Below are positions 42,941-52,207 of a DNA stretch of 64,000 nt, in pieces. The notes below the pieces were generated by a model that saw only the letters and a list, made by a program, of their open reading frames with translations, had not been told where the DNA came from and did no database searches. Both the position numbers and the translations under genes were made by a program. Positions within the stretch are counted from its first letter, which is position 1, and the number at the start of each line of letters is the position of its first letter. This DNA is from Verrucomicrobiota bacterium (GTDB taxonomy: Bacteria; Verrucomicrobiota; Verrucomicrobiia; Limisphaerales; DSYF01): assembly GCA_025457615.1 (NCBI GenBank), contig JALOTZ010000004.1:41776-105775 (forward strand). The letters run 5' to 3'.

Positions 42941-43676
42941 GATTCAGCTCGTAGTGCAGCAGGGCCATCCCGCAGAGGGCTGCGGTCTCGCTGCGCAACA
43001 CGGCCGGACCCAGTGTCATGGGGAGGGCTCCAGCAGCCAGGAGCATCCGGGTTTCATCCGGCGCGAAGTCCCCTTCCGGGCCGATCCACAGGCCAACCGG
43101 CCGACGGTTGCCCGGTTGAAAGATTTCCGGCTGCTCCTGCAGCCATGCGCGCAACGGACGCGCGCCGGCTTCCAGCGATGCCAGGAAGGAATGGGGTGCG
43201 GCTCCAAGCAGGTCCGCCAGACGAGCCGGCGCTGCGATGTGCGGCAACCAAGGTTGGCCGCACTGTTTGAGGGATTCCACCGCGATGCGTTGCCACTTTT
43301 CGACCTTCGTTTCCGCCTCTCCTTCGGCCCACTGCGAAACCACGCGGACCGTGAGCATCGGTTGAATCGCGTAAACGCCCAGTTCGGTTGCCTTCTGCAC
43401 GATCCACTCCATGCTCCTAGGTTTGGTTGCCGCTTGGAACAGGACGAGATCAAACGGCGGACGGGGCGTCTCTTCCCTGTGCTCGACCTGCAGCTCCACC
43501 CGCTTTCGATCGACCTTCAGGACGCGGGCCAAGGCGCGCAAGCCGCGGCCGTTGAGGAGCATGAGCGTTTCCCCGGACATGACGCGGAGCACTTTGGCGG
43601 CGTGAGCGGCTTCACCATCGGTCAGGGCCGCCATCACAGCGTCCCGGGACAGTGCCGGCAGGTAGAAACGATGCAT
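42870..43676 (-). CDS. rsmE: 16S rRNA m3U1498 methyltransferase RsmE
   Basis: 268 residues. A PUA-like N-terminal domain (MHRFYLPALSRDAVMAALTD, HAAKVLRVMSGETLMLLNG) and a SPOUT methyltransferase domain with KPRSMEWIVQKATELGVYAI, then GLWIGPEGDFAPDETRMLLA and LGPAVLRSETAALCGMAL, which form the knot. Methylates U1498 of 16S rRNA. The C-terminal 25 residues (about 244-268) are encoded within the 71-base overlap with the MidA gene and look like unstructured tail. Last gene of DUF2723-grpE-dnaJ-rsmE. Confidence 0.94.
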   Translation of the reverse strand: MHRFYLPALSRDAVMAALTDGEAAHAAKVLRVMSGETLMLLNGRGLRALARVLKVDRKRVELQVEHREETPRPPFDLVLFQAATKPRSMEWIVQKATELGVYAIQPMLTVRVVSQWAEGEAETKVEKWQRIAVESLKQCGQPWLPHIAAPARLADLLGAAPHSFLASLEAGARPLRAWLQEQPEIFQPGNRRPVGLWIGPEGDFAPDETRMLLAAGALPMTLGPAVLRSETAALCGMALLHYELNLIRAAIAPGRETTGQSGPDESAS

Positions 43677-43719
43677 GGCGATCGAGGTGGCGAGACGGCG
43701 AGTTCGTTTCGTCGTGCGT

Positions 43720-44862
43720 TCAGCTTGGGAAGAGCTTCCGGGCCTTTTTCAGGAATCCCTCGATGATGGGGCTCTCCTTTCCGTTGCACAACTCGGCGAA
43801 CTCCTCGAGTTTGGTGCGCTGGGCTGGGTTGAGCCGGGTGGGCACCTCGACGTTCACGCGGACGTGCAGGTCCCCATGGCCGTAGCCTTGGACGTTGCGC
43901 ATCCCTTTGCCCTTTAGTCGGAACATGGTGTTTGGCTGGGTGCCGGCTGGGATCTTGATGGTGGCCGGGCCATTGAGGGTGGGGACTTCCACGTCGCCTC
44001 CCAGGGCTGCCACGGTGAAGGAGATCGGGACTTCGCAGAGCAGGTCGTCACCGTCGCGCTCGAAAATTTCATGCGGGGCCACGCGCAGGACGACGTAGAG
44101 ATCTCCGGATGGGCCGCCGCGCAACCCGGCCTCGCCGTTTCCGGCGGAGCGCAGTCGGGAGCCGGTATCCACCCCGGCCGGGATGCGGAGTTTGATGGTG
44201 GTGGATTGCTCGCGGCGCCCGGCGCCCTGGCAGGCACGGCAGGGTTTGTCCACCACGCGACCGGCTCCGCGGCAATGGGGGCAGGTTTGGGCCAGGCTGA
44301 AGATGCCGCGGGCCGTCACGACTTGGCCGCGTCCCTGGCAGGTGGGGCAGGTGCTCCAGCGCGATCCGGCCGCTGCACCCGAGCCCATGCACTCATCGCA
44401 TCGCTCGGCTTTGCTGATGCGGATGTCCTTCTCGCAACCGTGCGCCGCCTCCTCGAACGAGATTTCCAGATCGTAGCGCAGATCATCGCCTCGTTGCGGC
44501 GCTGTCGGATCCTGGCGTCCGCCGCCGAAGAGATCGTCGAAGATGCCGCCGCCCCCCCCGAACACTTCCCGGAAGATCTCAAACGGATCGTGAAATCCGC
44601 CGCCGGCCCCACGACCAAATCCGCCCCGTGCCCGGGTATCAAAGGCGGCGTGCCCGTATTGGTCGTAGGCGGCGCGCTTTTGCGGGTCGCTGAGCACCTC
44701 GTAGGCCTCGCCGATCTCCTTGAACTTTTCCTCGGCGGACTTGTCACCCGGGTTCTTGTCCGGATGATACTTCACCGCCATCTTCCGGTAGGCCTTCTTG
44801 ATTTCGTCGGCTGTGGCGGTGCGCTCCACGCCAAGCGCTTCGTAATAATCGTGTTTGGCCAT
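43720..44862 (-). CDS. dnaJ: Chaperone DnaJ
   Basis: 380 residues, full-length type I DnaJ. J-domain (1-70) with HPD in [20 protein letters not shown], a Gly/Phe-rich linker ([15 protein letters not shown]), and four zinc-finger motifs [24 protein letters not shown] and CRACQGAG. The C-terminal client-binding domain follows with the usual [12 protein letters not shown]. Co-chaperone that delivers clients to DnaK. Starts 2 bases after the grpE stop. dnaK is not in this window. Confidence 0.97.
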   Translation of the reverse strand: MAKHDYYEALGVERTATADEIKKAYRKMAVKYHPDKNPGDKSAEEKFKEIGEAYEVLSDPQKRAAYDQYGHAAFDTRARGGFGRGAGGGFHDPFEIFREVFGGGGGIFDDLFGGGRQDPTAPQRGDDLRYDLEISFEEAAHGCEKDIRISKAERCDECMGSGAAAGSRWSTCPTCQGRGQVVTARGIFSLAQTCPHCRGAGRVVDKPCRACQGAGRREQSTTIKLRIPAGVDTGSRLRSAGNGEAGLRGGPSGDLYVVLRVAPHEIFERDGDDLLCEVPISFTVAALGGDVEVPTLNGPATIKIPAGTQPNTMFRLKGKGMRNVQGYGHGDLHVRVNVEVPTRLNPAQRTKLEEFAELCNGKESPIIEGFLKKARKLFPS

Positions 44863-44864
44863 GG

Positions 44865-45470
44865 TCAGGCGGCGGGCCTCTTGGCCACGATCACGCTCGA
44901 GGGCCGGACCAGGCGATCCCGCAAGAGGTAGCCTTTGCGGACCTGCTGCGCCACGTGTCCTTCCTCGAACTCCTCGGTTTCCACCTGCGAAATGGCTTCA
45001 TGCAGGTTGGGGTCAAAAGGTTTTCCATGCGCCTGGATTTCCTCCAGCCCCGCCTCCGTCAGAACGGTGCGGAACTGCTGGAGGACAAGCTGAACGCCAT
45101 CTTTCAGTGATTGCTGGGACTCCTGGTTGTGCGCATCGGCGGCCGCGATCGCCATGTCGAAGCTGTCGAGCACGGGCAGGAGTCGTTCCAGCAACTTGTG
45201 GTTGGCGTAACGAATGGCTTCCTCCTTCTCCCGGGCCGCCCGCTTGCGGAAATTGTCGAAGTCGGCCGTCACGCGCAGCAGGCGGTCCCAATGCTCCTGG
45301 GCCTTGGCGGCCTGGGCTTTGAGTTCAGCAAGCTCCGCATCGGTCGGGAGCGCTGGTTGGGCGCCATTCGTGGCGTCGGCCTTCCCCGGCGCCGTGGACG
45401 AGCCCGGCTCTGGCGGGGCCTCCGGCTCCGCGGTTGGTGTCGAATCCCTCTCCGTATTTGGCTTTCTCAT
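44865..45470 (-). CDS. grpE: Nucleotide exchange factor GrpE
   Basis: 201 residues. An acidic, proline-rich, disordered N-terminus (about 1-50) precedes the long coiled coil (about 50-120; [20 protein letters not shown]) and beta domain ([39 protein letters not shown]). It releases ADP from DnaK. The frame is open 97 codons further upstream; the ATG at 45470 ([15 protein letters not shown]) is the expected start. The heat-shock repressor gene hrcA, often found upstream, is absent: a DUF2723 gene lies there instead. Confidence 0.94.
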   Translation of the reverse strand: MRKPNTERDSTPTAEPEAPPEPGSSTAPGKADATNGAQPALPTDAELAELKAQAAKAQEHWDRLLRVTADFDNFRKRAAREKEEAIRYANHKLLERLLPVLDSFDMAIAAADAHNQESQQSLKDGVQLVLQQFRTVLTEAGLEEIQAHGKPFDPNLHEAISQVETEEFEEGHVAQQVRKGYLLRDRLVRPSSVIVAKRPAA

Positions 45471-45556
45471 GAACAAGCGTGCATCGCGATGTCGCGAAGG
45501 AGCCGTGAAACTAGCAGACAGCTCGCGCTCCCGCAATGACCGCGCGCGGCTGCCGG

Positions 45557-48500
45557 TCATCGTGGGGTGAGCAGACTGTCGAGTTCCGGGCGGCCACGCA
45601 GAGAGCCCAGACGCAGGTCGCCCACGGCTTCCGCCCGAAGGTTCTTGGCGGTCGGCGTCTTCTCCAGTCGGGCGTCGCTCAGGGCGAGGGAACGCTTCAG
45701 CGACTGGATGGCTTCGTCGGGTTTGCCAAGCGTGGCCTGGAGGGCTCCCAGATCGTACCAAGCCTCCGGGGAATCCGGGGTGACGACAGTCAGCTTCTGC
45801 AAGGCGGCCTCGAGTTTTGGGAAATTGTTCAGTTGCAGGAAAGCCTGGGCGCAGGCCAGCACTGCACCCGCATCGATGTTGGTGGCGGCCAGCACCCGGT
45901 CCAGCGTGGTGATGGCCGCGTTGGTCTGCCTGAGGTTAACCAGGTTGGCGGCCAGGTTCAGGCCCAGCATCAGATTGGTGGGGGAGGCATTCCACTGCTG
46001 TTGGAGGGCAGCCAGGTTGGCATTAAGCTCCTGTACTTGCGTCTGCTGATTCTGGATTTCACCCAGTCGTGACACCAGGTCAGCCACTTGCGGATTGTAG
46101 GGGTCCAACTTGAGGCAGGTCTCGGCCACGACATGCGCGTCCTTGTACCGGCCCTGCATCATGAGCAGATTGACGTAGCGAAACACCGCCTCGGGGCTGT
46201 ACGGGCAGTAGGCGAAGGCTTGCCGCAGCGCGAAATCAGTCTCCCGGATCAGCCGCTGCTGTTCAGCGGCCGTCTGGGGTCCGAAGCCCCGGGATTGCGC
46301 CTCCGGGGTGAGGCGCCAGGCATAGACCCCGGCGATCGAACTGCGCAACTTCGAGAACGCCTTCTGTGCCTGGTCGTCGCGCACGAACTTCCGGTCGCCT
46401 TGGAATCCATCAAAGTCATGCCGCAGGTAGGTCTTTTCAGCAAACCGGGCGATCTCCTCAACCGGCGTGTCGTAGTCGATCCAGTCGCCGATGAGCCGCT
46501 TGGAGAACTCCCGCCAGAAATGGTGGTCTCGTGCCAGCACCTCCTCGGACAACGTCGCCAGCGGCTGTCGATTGATCTTCATGATGACCCCGAACGGCGT
46601 CAGGTGGGGATACATCCAATCCAGGGGGAAGCTCTCTTCGACAAAGAATTCGTTGTTCGGATTGTTGTCAAAGATGACCTTGGTCAGCAGCCCGTTGATG
46701 GCCATGACGGCGACCTGTCCCGACACCTGCACCCGGTTTTCGACCATCCGAACATCCTCCCCGGGCTTCAGGCGACCCTGTTGCAGGCGTGCTTGGGCGT
46801 CTTTCAGGTATTCCTCGAAGCACTGGGAGGAATCGCGGGGTGAAGGGATGTAGATTTCCTTGGGCGGATAGACTCCCCGGGCCCGGCGGTTGGCCTCGAT
46901 GCGTTCTCCGATGTTGAGCAGCGGCTGGTCCAGTACGCGATAAGCGAGTTTGGCCAGCGCGTTGGTGCGGTAATTCAACTCGCGCTCCTCCTTGGAGCGG
47001 AGGAACTCCTGGAAGAACGGGGTGTCATACTTGCGCTGTTCGCTCTTGTTGTAATGGGCGCGGATGTAGTGCAGGTAGGTGCCATCCGCCAGCGCGTTCT
47101 GGGTGATGATGTAAACATCGCGCCGGTCATAGGCCGGATCGAGGGGTTTGCAGCGTGGCGGGATGAAGCTTTCGCAGAAAATCATGTAGGTCGGGCAGAA
47201 CCGTCCCGGATCCGTGCCTCCGAAGAGCACGGCGTCACGCGTCATCTCGGGGTATATCCGCTGGGCCTGTTCCGGGTCCCGACTCAGTTCCTCGCGCAGT
47301 TGGCGGTCGTAGCTCAAGCTGCCGTCCGGGGCGGTAAAGGGCGGGGTGAACATGTCGTGTCCGAACCAGTATCCGAAGAGGTGACCCCGCTGTTCGTTGC
47401 CGAACCAATGGGACAGGGCCGAGTAGGCCGGGATGGCGGCAAACGCAGCCAGCAACAACGTCAGACGTTTGCCCTCCAGTTTGCGCCACAGCAGCAGCAC
47501 CGCCGCTCCGGTGAGCACCACGATCAGCGCGCCCCCATAGACTTGCAGGGTGACGTCCCCGTGGCTCAGGGTGTAGGCGATTCCCTCCAGCACCACCCGG
47601 ACGCAAGCCCCGAGGCTGACCTTGAAGGCGGCCATCGCGAAGACGCCCTTCAGTCCCACGCCCAGGCCAATGGCCGCCAGGGTGCCGGCGGCGATGAGAA
47701 CCCCATTCTTGCCGGCCTCGTGACGCCTGAGCAGGAGCGCGGCTGTGGCCACGCAGATGACGGCATAGACAATCGAGCGAATGCCTTCCGAGGCCACACC
47801 CAGTCCATACATGCCAAAGATCACACTCAGGAAGGTGTCCAGGGCGGTCACCCCGAGGAACGGTGCGGCCACGGGCAGCCACTGCCGGATGCGTTCGTGG
47901 TGCGCGATCCCCAGCGCGGCGATCAAGGTCAATCCGTAGCCGATGAACATCGCGATGAAGACGTGCGAGGCCGTGAAGAACACCTTGGTCAGATCGCGCG
48001 AGGCCCGGTCGGCGGAGGGATTGAGGAGGATCACCAGCAGCAGCGCCATGCAGACATACATCGCCAGCAACCCCAGGATCCAGGCCCGTTCGCGCTTCTG
48101 CATGCGCCAGAGGAACAGGAAAGGCACGATGGCCAGCAGCGGAAGCACCCAACTGAACTCGCCCGTGATGCCTTCCGCCACGATCTGCAGTTGCGTCAGG
48201 AACCGCAAAGGGTCTTCCAGAATGTTGGTGGGATTGGCCTTTTCATACTGGCCGCGGGTCAGGGCGTGCCAGAAGCCCTCCACAATGCGCGGATAGCCCC
48301 ACTGCATCGGCGGATTCGTCGCTCCAGCCAGCGCCATGTAGAGATAAAAGGAGATTCCAAAGAACCAAAGCGCGCCGCAGGCCACCGCCACCAGCCAGCC
48401 CCACCCGTCGTCCTGGGTTTGAAACGCGAGGTAGAAGAACCCTGCAAGGGCTCCGAGCCCGAGCAGGAGGCCGGCGTTGCCAAATTGTGTCTTGGACGCG

Positions 48501-49462
48501 CTGATCAGCAGCGCCGCCAGCAGCAAGGCACCATCCCGGCAGAACTCCTTGAAGCTCTCGCGGGTGACCACTGCCAACCAAAGATAGGCGCCGAGGGACA
48601 GGACCCCGACGACATGGAACATGGTGAAGATCGCCGGGCTGGTGTTCGTAAAGATGACCCCGGCGGCCTTCAGAACCAGTCCGGCCAGGTAGAAGATGCT
48701 GTTCCAGAGGAAGAAGTTCCGGCCCAGCTTGTGATCCGCCAGCGCGATGGTCACCTCGATGCCCATGGCGGCCAGGATGAGGGTCTGGTGGTTGGTGAAG
48801 CAGATGCCAAAAATGAAGAAGGCCCAGTAGAGATAGCGGCGCCGGTGCGGCGTGTAAACCCAGCGCAGCAAACAGGCCAGCACCCCGACCAGCGACAGCA
48901 CACTCAGGGAATACACCTCCACAATAACGGATTGGCTCCACATGAAGCCGTTGAAGCCCAGCAACCCACCGGCGACAAATCCCGAGATGATGCAAATCAG
49001 GTTCTCGACCCGGCGTTCGATGTTTTTCAGCCCGGCGACCCCTTCAATGATCATGCTGCTGCCGCGAGACACCATCAGGCCGATCAGGCCGCAGGACAGA
49101 GCGCCGGCGAACGCCGACCCGACGCCCACACGCCAGGCAATATTCGAAAAGGGAATCAGGTTGGCAAAGAGCCAGGTGTAAAGTGTCCAGACTGGATAGC
49201 CCGGCGGATGCGGGATACCCGCGTAGAGCGAGGCCACCGCCAGCTCGCCGGAATCCTCCAGGGTCAGATCCGGGGCCAGGGTCAGCATGTAACCCGCCAT
49301 CACGATCAGCGTCGTGGCTGCCAGGGTCAGCCAATCAATCGGGCGATAGAGGGCCTTGGATTCGGCAAGGCCCGTCGGGGGGGGCACCGATGGCGTGGGG
49401 GTGGGGGTGGATCCTTTCGCTGTGGGACTCTTGGTTTTGGCTGCACTCATCTGTTCTGGCAT
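45557..49462 (-). CDS. DUF2723 polytopic membrane protein with C-terminal TPRs
   Basis: About 1300 residues. N-terminal half: 12 or more transmembrane segments and the DUF2723 signature, including MLTLAPDLTLEDSGELAVAS and HPPGYPVWTLY, similar to the GT-C glycosyltransferase/protein mannosyltransferase fold; family members act on an extracytoplasmic acceptor with a lipid-linked sugar. A large soluble region (about 690-1080) follows, then TPRs near the C-terminus (YKDAHVVAETCLKLDPYN, AWYDLGALQATLGKPDEAI). The start is ambiguous: GTG 49483, ATG 49477, 49462 or 49450; 49462 is used, with weak support. Sugar and acceptor are unknown. It is the first gene upstream of grpE. Confidence 0.86.
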   Translation of the reverse strand: MPEQMSAAKTKSPTAKGSTPTPTPSVPPPTGLAESKALYRPIDWLTLAATTLIVMAGYMLTLAPDLTLEDSGELAVASLYAGIPHPPGYPVWTLYTWLFANLIPFSNIAWRVGVGSAFAGALSCGLIGLMVSRGSSMIIEGVAGLKNIERRVENLICIISGFVAGGLLGFNGFMWSQSVIVEVYSLSVLSLVGVLACLLRWVYTPHRRRYLYWAFFIFGICFTNHQTLILAAMGIEVTIALADHKLGRNFFLWNSIFYLAGLVLKAAGVIFTNTSPAIFTMFHVVGVLSLGAYLWLAVVTRESFKEFCRDGALLLAALLISASKTQFGNAGLLLGLGALAGFFYLAFQTQDDGWGWLVAVACGALWFFGISFYLYMALAGATNPPMQWGYPRIVEGFWHALTRGQYEKANPTNILEDPLRFLTQLQIVAEGITGEFSWVLPLLAIVPFLFLWRMQKRERAWILGLLAMYVCMALLLVILLNPSADRASRDLTKVFFTASHVFIAMFIGYGLTLIAALGIAHHERIRQWLPVAAPFLGVTALDTFLSVIFGMYGLGVASEGIRSIVYAVICVATAALLLRRHEAGKNGVLIAAGTLAAIGLGVGLKGVFAMAAFKVSLGACVRVVLEGIAYTLSHGDVTLQVYGGALIVVLTGAAVLLLWRKLEGKRLTLLLAAFAAIPAYSALSHWFGNEQRGHLFGYWFGHDMFTPPFTAPDGSLSYDRQLREELSRDPEQAQRIYPEMTRDAVLFGGTDPGRFCPTYMIFCESFIPPRCKPLDPAYDRRDVYIITQNALADGTYLHYIRAHYNKSEQRKYDTPFFQEFLRSKEERELNYRTNALAKLAYRVLDQPLLNIGERIEANRRARGVYPPKEIYIPSPRDSSQCFEEYLKDAQARLQQGRLKPGEDVRMVENRVQVSGQVAVMAINGLLTKVIFDNNPNNEFFVEESFPLDWMYPHLTPFGVIMKINRQPLATLSEEVLARDHHFWREFSKRLIGDWIDYDTPVEEIARFAEKTYLRHDFDGFQGDRKFVRDDQAQKAFSKLRSSIAGVYAWRLTPEAQSRGFGPQTAAEQQRLIRETDFALRQAFAYCPYSPEAVFRYVNLLMMQGRYKDAHVVAETCLKLDPYNPQVADLVSRLGEIQNQQTQVQELNANLAALQQQWNASPTNLMLGLNLAANLVNLRQTNAAITTLDRVLAATNIDAGAVLACAQAFLQLNNFPKLEAALQKLTVVTPDSPEAWYDLGALQATLGKPDEAIQSLKRSLALSDARLEKTPTAKNLRAEAVGDLRLGSLRGRPELDSLLTPR

Positions 49463-49612
49463 TCCTGTTCCGCGCATCCGCACGGAAGCCGCATAATTGG
49501 AACGCTTTCAGGGGCGAAGTCCATCCCAAAACGGGCCGTCGCGCGCCCCGTCGCAAGTCCACCCAAGTTTTTCATTTATCGGGTGCGTCCTTTCGGGCAC
49601 AGTTCTGCGGCT

Positions 49613-50113
49613 ATGGGGAATCGACGTGAAGCCCGAGAACGCGCGGTCCAGTTTCTGTTTCAGCACGACCTCAATCCATCGGCTCAACTGGATGAGGCGC
49701 TGGACGAGTTCTGGCAATCCCAGCGCGCGGCTGCAGTGCAGGCGGAGGAAGGCGTCGCCAGTTGGGGGCAGCCCCGCGAACTGCCCCCCCCCTCGGACGA
49801 GGAGGTGGCGATGCGCCTGTTCGCTGACCCCCTGATTCGCGGAACCATCGAGCACCTGGCTGAAATCGATTTGGTGATCGCCCGGCACGTCCGCAACTGG
49901 TCCATGGAGCGGATGGCCGCGGTGGACCGTAACGTCTTGCGGCTGGCGGTCTTCGAGATGCTGCATCGGGAGGACATTCCGCCGGTGGTGAGCATCAACG
50001 AGGCGGTGGACATCGCCAAGAAGTTCTCCACCCAGGAAAGCGGGCGCTTCGTCAACGGAATCCTTGACAAGGTGAAAGGCGAGTTGATGCGCCCGGCGCG
50101 GGTGGTATCCTGA
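49613..50113 (+). CDS. nusB: Transcription antitermination factor NusB
   Basis: 166 residues. Helical NusB fold: RREARERAVQFLFQHDLNP at the start, and in the second half RNWSMERMAAVDRNVLRLAV, MLHREDIPPVVSINEAVDIA and GRFVNGILDKVKG. It binds boxA RNA with NusE in rRNA antitermination. A linker (VQAEEGVASWGQPRELPPPS, 40-60) is longer than in E. coli NusB. The frame runs open upstream across the antisense DUF2723 gene; the ATG at 49613 (MGNRREAR) gives the family start. PHP and ftsY genes follow on the same strand. Confidence 0.93.
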   Translation: MGNRREARERAVQFLFQHDLNPSAQLDEALDEFWQSQRAAAVQAEEGVASWGQPRELPPPSDEEVAMRLFADPLIRGTIEHLAEIDLVIARHVRNWSMERMAAVDRNVLRLAVFEMLHREDIPPVVSINEAVDIAKKFSTQESGRFVNGILDKVKGELMRPARVVS

Positions 50114-50148
50114 CATCCTTTTGACCGGCGCGAGCCGGAATCGACATC

Positions 50149-51021
50149 GTGTTTGCCGACCTGCACCTTCACACCTACTTCTCGGATGGCACCTACTCGC
50201 CCGAGGAGTTGGTGGCCCATGCCCGGGACCATGGACTCTCGGCAATCGCCTTGACAGACCACGACACGGTGGAAGGCTGCGCGCGCGCCGCGCAGGCTTG
50301 TCTGGAGGCCGGGATCGAGTTCATCTCCGGGACCGAGCTGACGGCGGATTACAAGGGCACGGAACTGCACATGCTGGGCTACTTCTTGGACGTTGGGAAT
50401 GAACGGCTCATCCAGGAAATCTCCAAGTGCCAGGCCACCCGCCAGGATCGGGTTCGGGAAATGGTCCTGCGCCTGAATCAACAGCGGGTGCCGCTGCGGG
50501 CCGAGCGCGTCTTCGCCATCGCCAACTGCCAGTCCCCCGGCCGGCCGCATGTGGCCCGTGCCCTGGTGCAGGACGGATACTGTGCGAGTGTGGACGAGGC
50601 GTTCGAGCGCTTCCTCAAGCGCAGCCGCCCGGCCTGGGTTCCCAAACGGCGCATTTCGGCAGCCGATGCCATCGGGCTGATCCATCAGGCCGGCGGCCTG
50701 GCGGTCATGGCGCACCCGGGATTGAACCGCACGGACGACCTCATCCCGCCGGTGGTGAAAGCCGGGTTGGATGGCATCGAGTGTTTTCACACCAAGCATT
50801 CAACAGCGACTGCGGAACGCTATCTGGAAATCGCCGATCGCTACAACTTGCTGGTCACCGGCGGATCCGACTGCCACGGCATGAGCAAGGGACGTCCGCT
50901 CATCGGCACCATCAAGCTGCCCTACCAGCATGTCGAGGTTATGAAGATTGCTGCAGCCAGGCGTCGGGAGGCTGTGACCCGTGGACTGCAATCGTCCAAC
51001 CCCACCGGGCTTCTCTCATGA
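50149..51021 (+). CDS. PHP-domain metal-dependent phosphoesterase (RNase AM/TrpH-like)
   Basis: 290 residues from GTG (MFADLHLHTYFSDGTYSPEE). The four PHP metal motifs are visible: DLHLHTYFSDG, LTDHDTVEG, GTELTADYKGTELHMLGYF and, near the C-terminus, VTGGSDCHGMSKG; a histidine lies in AVMAHPGLNR. Homologues (YciV) act as a 5'-3' exonuclease and 3',5'-nucleotide phosphatase. In this family the same motifs also fit histidinol phosphatases, but the length and the GRPHVARALV segment favour YciV. Starts 35 bases after nusB and overlaps ftsY by 4 bases. Confidence 0.88.
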   Translation: MFADLHLHTYFSDGTYSPEELVAHARDHGLSAIALTDHDTVEGCARAAQACLEAGIEFISGTELTADYKGTELHMLGYFLDVGNERLIQEISKCQATRQDRVREMVLRLNQQRVPLRAERVFAIANCQSPGRPHVARALVQDGYCASVDEAFERFLKRSRPAWVPKRRISAADAIGLIHQAGGLAVMAHPGLNRTDDLIPPVVKAGLDGIECFHTKHSTATAERYLEIADRYNLLVTGGSDCHGMSKGRPLIGTIKLPYQHVEVMKIAAARRREAVTRGLQSSNPTGLLS

Positions 51022-51941
51022 GTCTGCTTGCCACGTTCAAGGCCGGCTTGGCGAAGACGCACCACCGGCTGGTGCACGAGATCAAACGCATCGCCACCGG
51101 CTCGGCGAAACTGGATGCCGCCAGCCTCGAGGATCTCGAAGCGGCCCTGTTGGGAGCGGATCTCGGCCTGGAAATGACCGGCCGGATTGTGAAATCCACC
51201 CGGCAATCCTTCGAGACGCAGGGACGCGACGGACCCACGCTTCTGGAGATCGCCCGGCGCGAGGTGGAGCGGAGTTTCGCGGGAGTCAGTCCCGGCCTGG
51301 TCAGGGCGCCGGAGGGAGTGACGGTTGTTTCAATCGTGGGTGTCAACGGAACGGGCAAGACCACCACCGCCGCCAAGTTGGCTCATCGTGTTCAATCCGC
51401 CGGGCAGACGGCGTTGCTGGCGGCCTGTGACACCTTCCGCGCCGCAGCCATCGACCAGTTGAAATTGTGGGGGGGGCGACTTGGGGTCGAGGTGGTGGCT
51501 GGCGCCTACGGAGCGGATCCGGCGGCGATCGGGCACGATGCGGTGGCGTCCGCCCAGGCGCGTCGCGCGGATTACCTCTTCATCGACACTGCCGGACGTC
51601 TGCACACCAAGCACAACCTCATGCAGGAGTTGCAGAAGGTGCATCGGGTGATTGGCAAGCAGCAGCCCGGCGCACCCCACGAGGTCTTGCTCGTGCTCGA
51701 TGCCACCACCGGCATGAATGCGCTGCAGCAAGCGCGCGAGTTTCACAAGATCGTGCCGCTCACCGGCCTGGTGGTGACCAAGCTGGACGGCACCAGCAAG
51801 GGCGGCATGGTCGTGGCCATCCACGACGAACTCAAACTGCCCGTGAAATTTGTCGGTTTGGGAGAACAGGCTGGGGATCTGCAGCCGTTCGACGCGGCCC
51901 AATTCGCCGAGGCCCTGTTTGAAGACGCGCCGAATGCCTAG
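51018..51941 (+). CDS. ftsY: Signal recognition particle receptor FtsY (NG domain)
   Basis: 307 residues. SRP-receptor GTPase: [17 protein letters not shown] (G1), the insertion-box region [33 protein letters not shown] (G3), [15 protein letters not shown] (G4) and [14 protein letters not shown] (G5-like). Only the N and G domains are present; the long acidic A domain of E. coli FtsY is missing, as in many other phyla. It docks SRP-ribosome complexes at the inner membrane. Start at the ATG overlapping the PHP stop (ATGA). Confidence 0.96.
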   Translation: MSLLATFKAGLAKTHHRLVHEIKRIATGSAKLDAASLEDLEAALLGADLGLEMTGRIVKSTRQSFETQGRDGPTLLEIARREVERSFAGVSPGLVRAPEGVTVVSIVGVNGTGKTTTAAKLAHRVQSAGQTALLAACDTFRAAAIDQLKLWGGRLGVEVVAGAYGADPAAIGHDAVASAQARRADYLFIDTAGRLHTKHNLMQELQKVHRVIGKQQPGAPHEVLLVLDATTGMNALQQAREFHKIVPLTGLVVTKLDGTSKGGMVVAIHDELKLPVKFVGLGEQAGDLQPFDAAQFAEALFEDAPNA

Positions 51942-52011
51942 CCGCAAAGCACGAGTCAACTCTGCCGGCGTCCGGGCCAGCCCGGATTCCTCACCTGCCC
52001 ATGAACCTGCC

Positions 52012-52128
52012 GTCCCGGGGCGCGGGTTCGCGACCCGCAGCCGCAGCGCCATGTCTGGTTTCCACAGACGTTCGCTCACCCATCCGCCCTCCGAGGCCAC
52101 TGCGGCTCATGGAGCTGCGGTCCCGGGG
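52012..52128 (+). repeat. Dispersed palindromic repeat, copy E
   Basis: Between ftsY and ribD (266 bases, no gene). The core CGGGTTCGCGACCCGCAGC is at 52023-52041, and the second module TGCGGCTCATGGAGCTGCGG at 52101-52120. GTCCCGGGG flanks both ends (52012-52020 and 52120-52128) as a direct repeat, which might mark the element boundary. Same order of modules as copy B. No FMN-riboswitch pattern was found in the ribD leader. Confidence 0.7.
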
Positions 52129-52207
52129 TAGTGCAGATGCACCCAGGGTGCCAACAGCCAGGTCGAGGGTTTGCGCTGACTCGCGCCGCCGGCTACGATG
52201 CGCATCA

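Noticed and set aside
47054..49612. A very long plus-strand frame joined in front of nusB
   Set aside because: It is antisense to the DUF2723 gene, low in complexity (His, Gln, Gly, Arg) and ends as NusB; only the segment from 49613 is a family match.
51942..52207. FMN riboswitch before ribD
   Set aside because: The conserved RFN segments (AGGGAAGGTGGG-like and GACTTG-type parts) were not found; the gap is accounted for mostly by repeat copy E.
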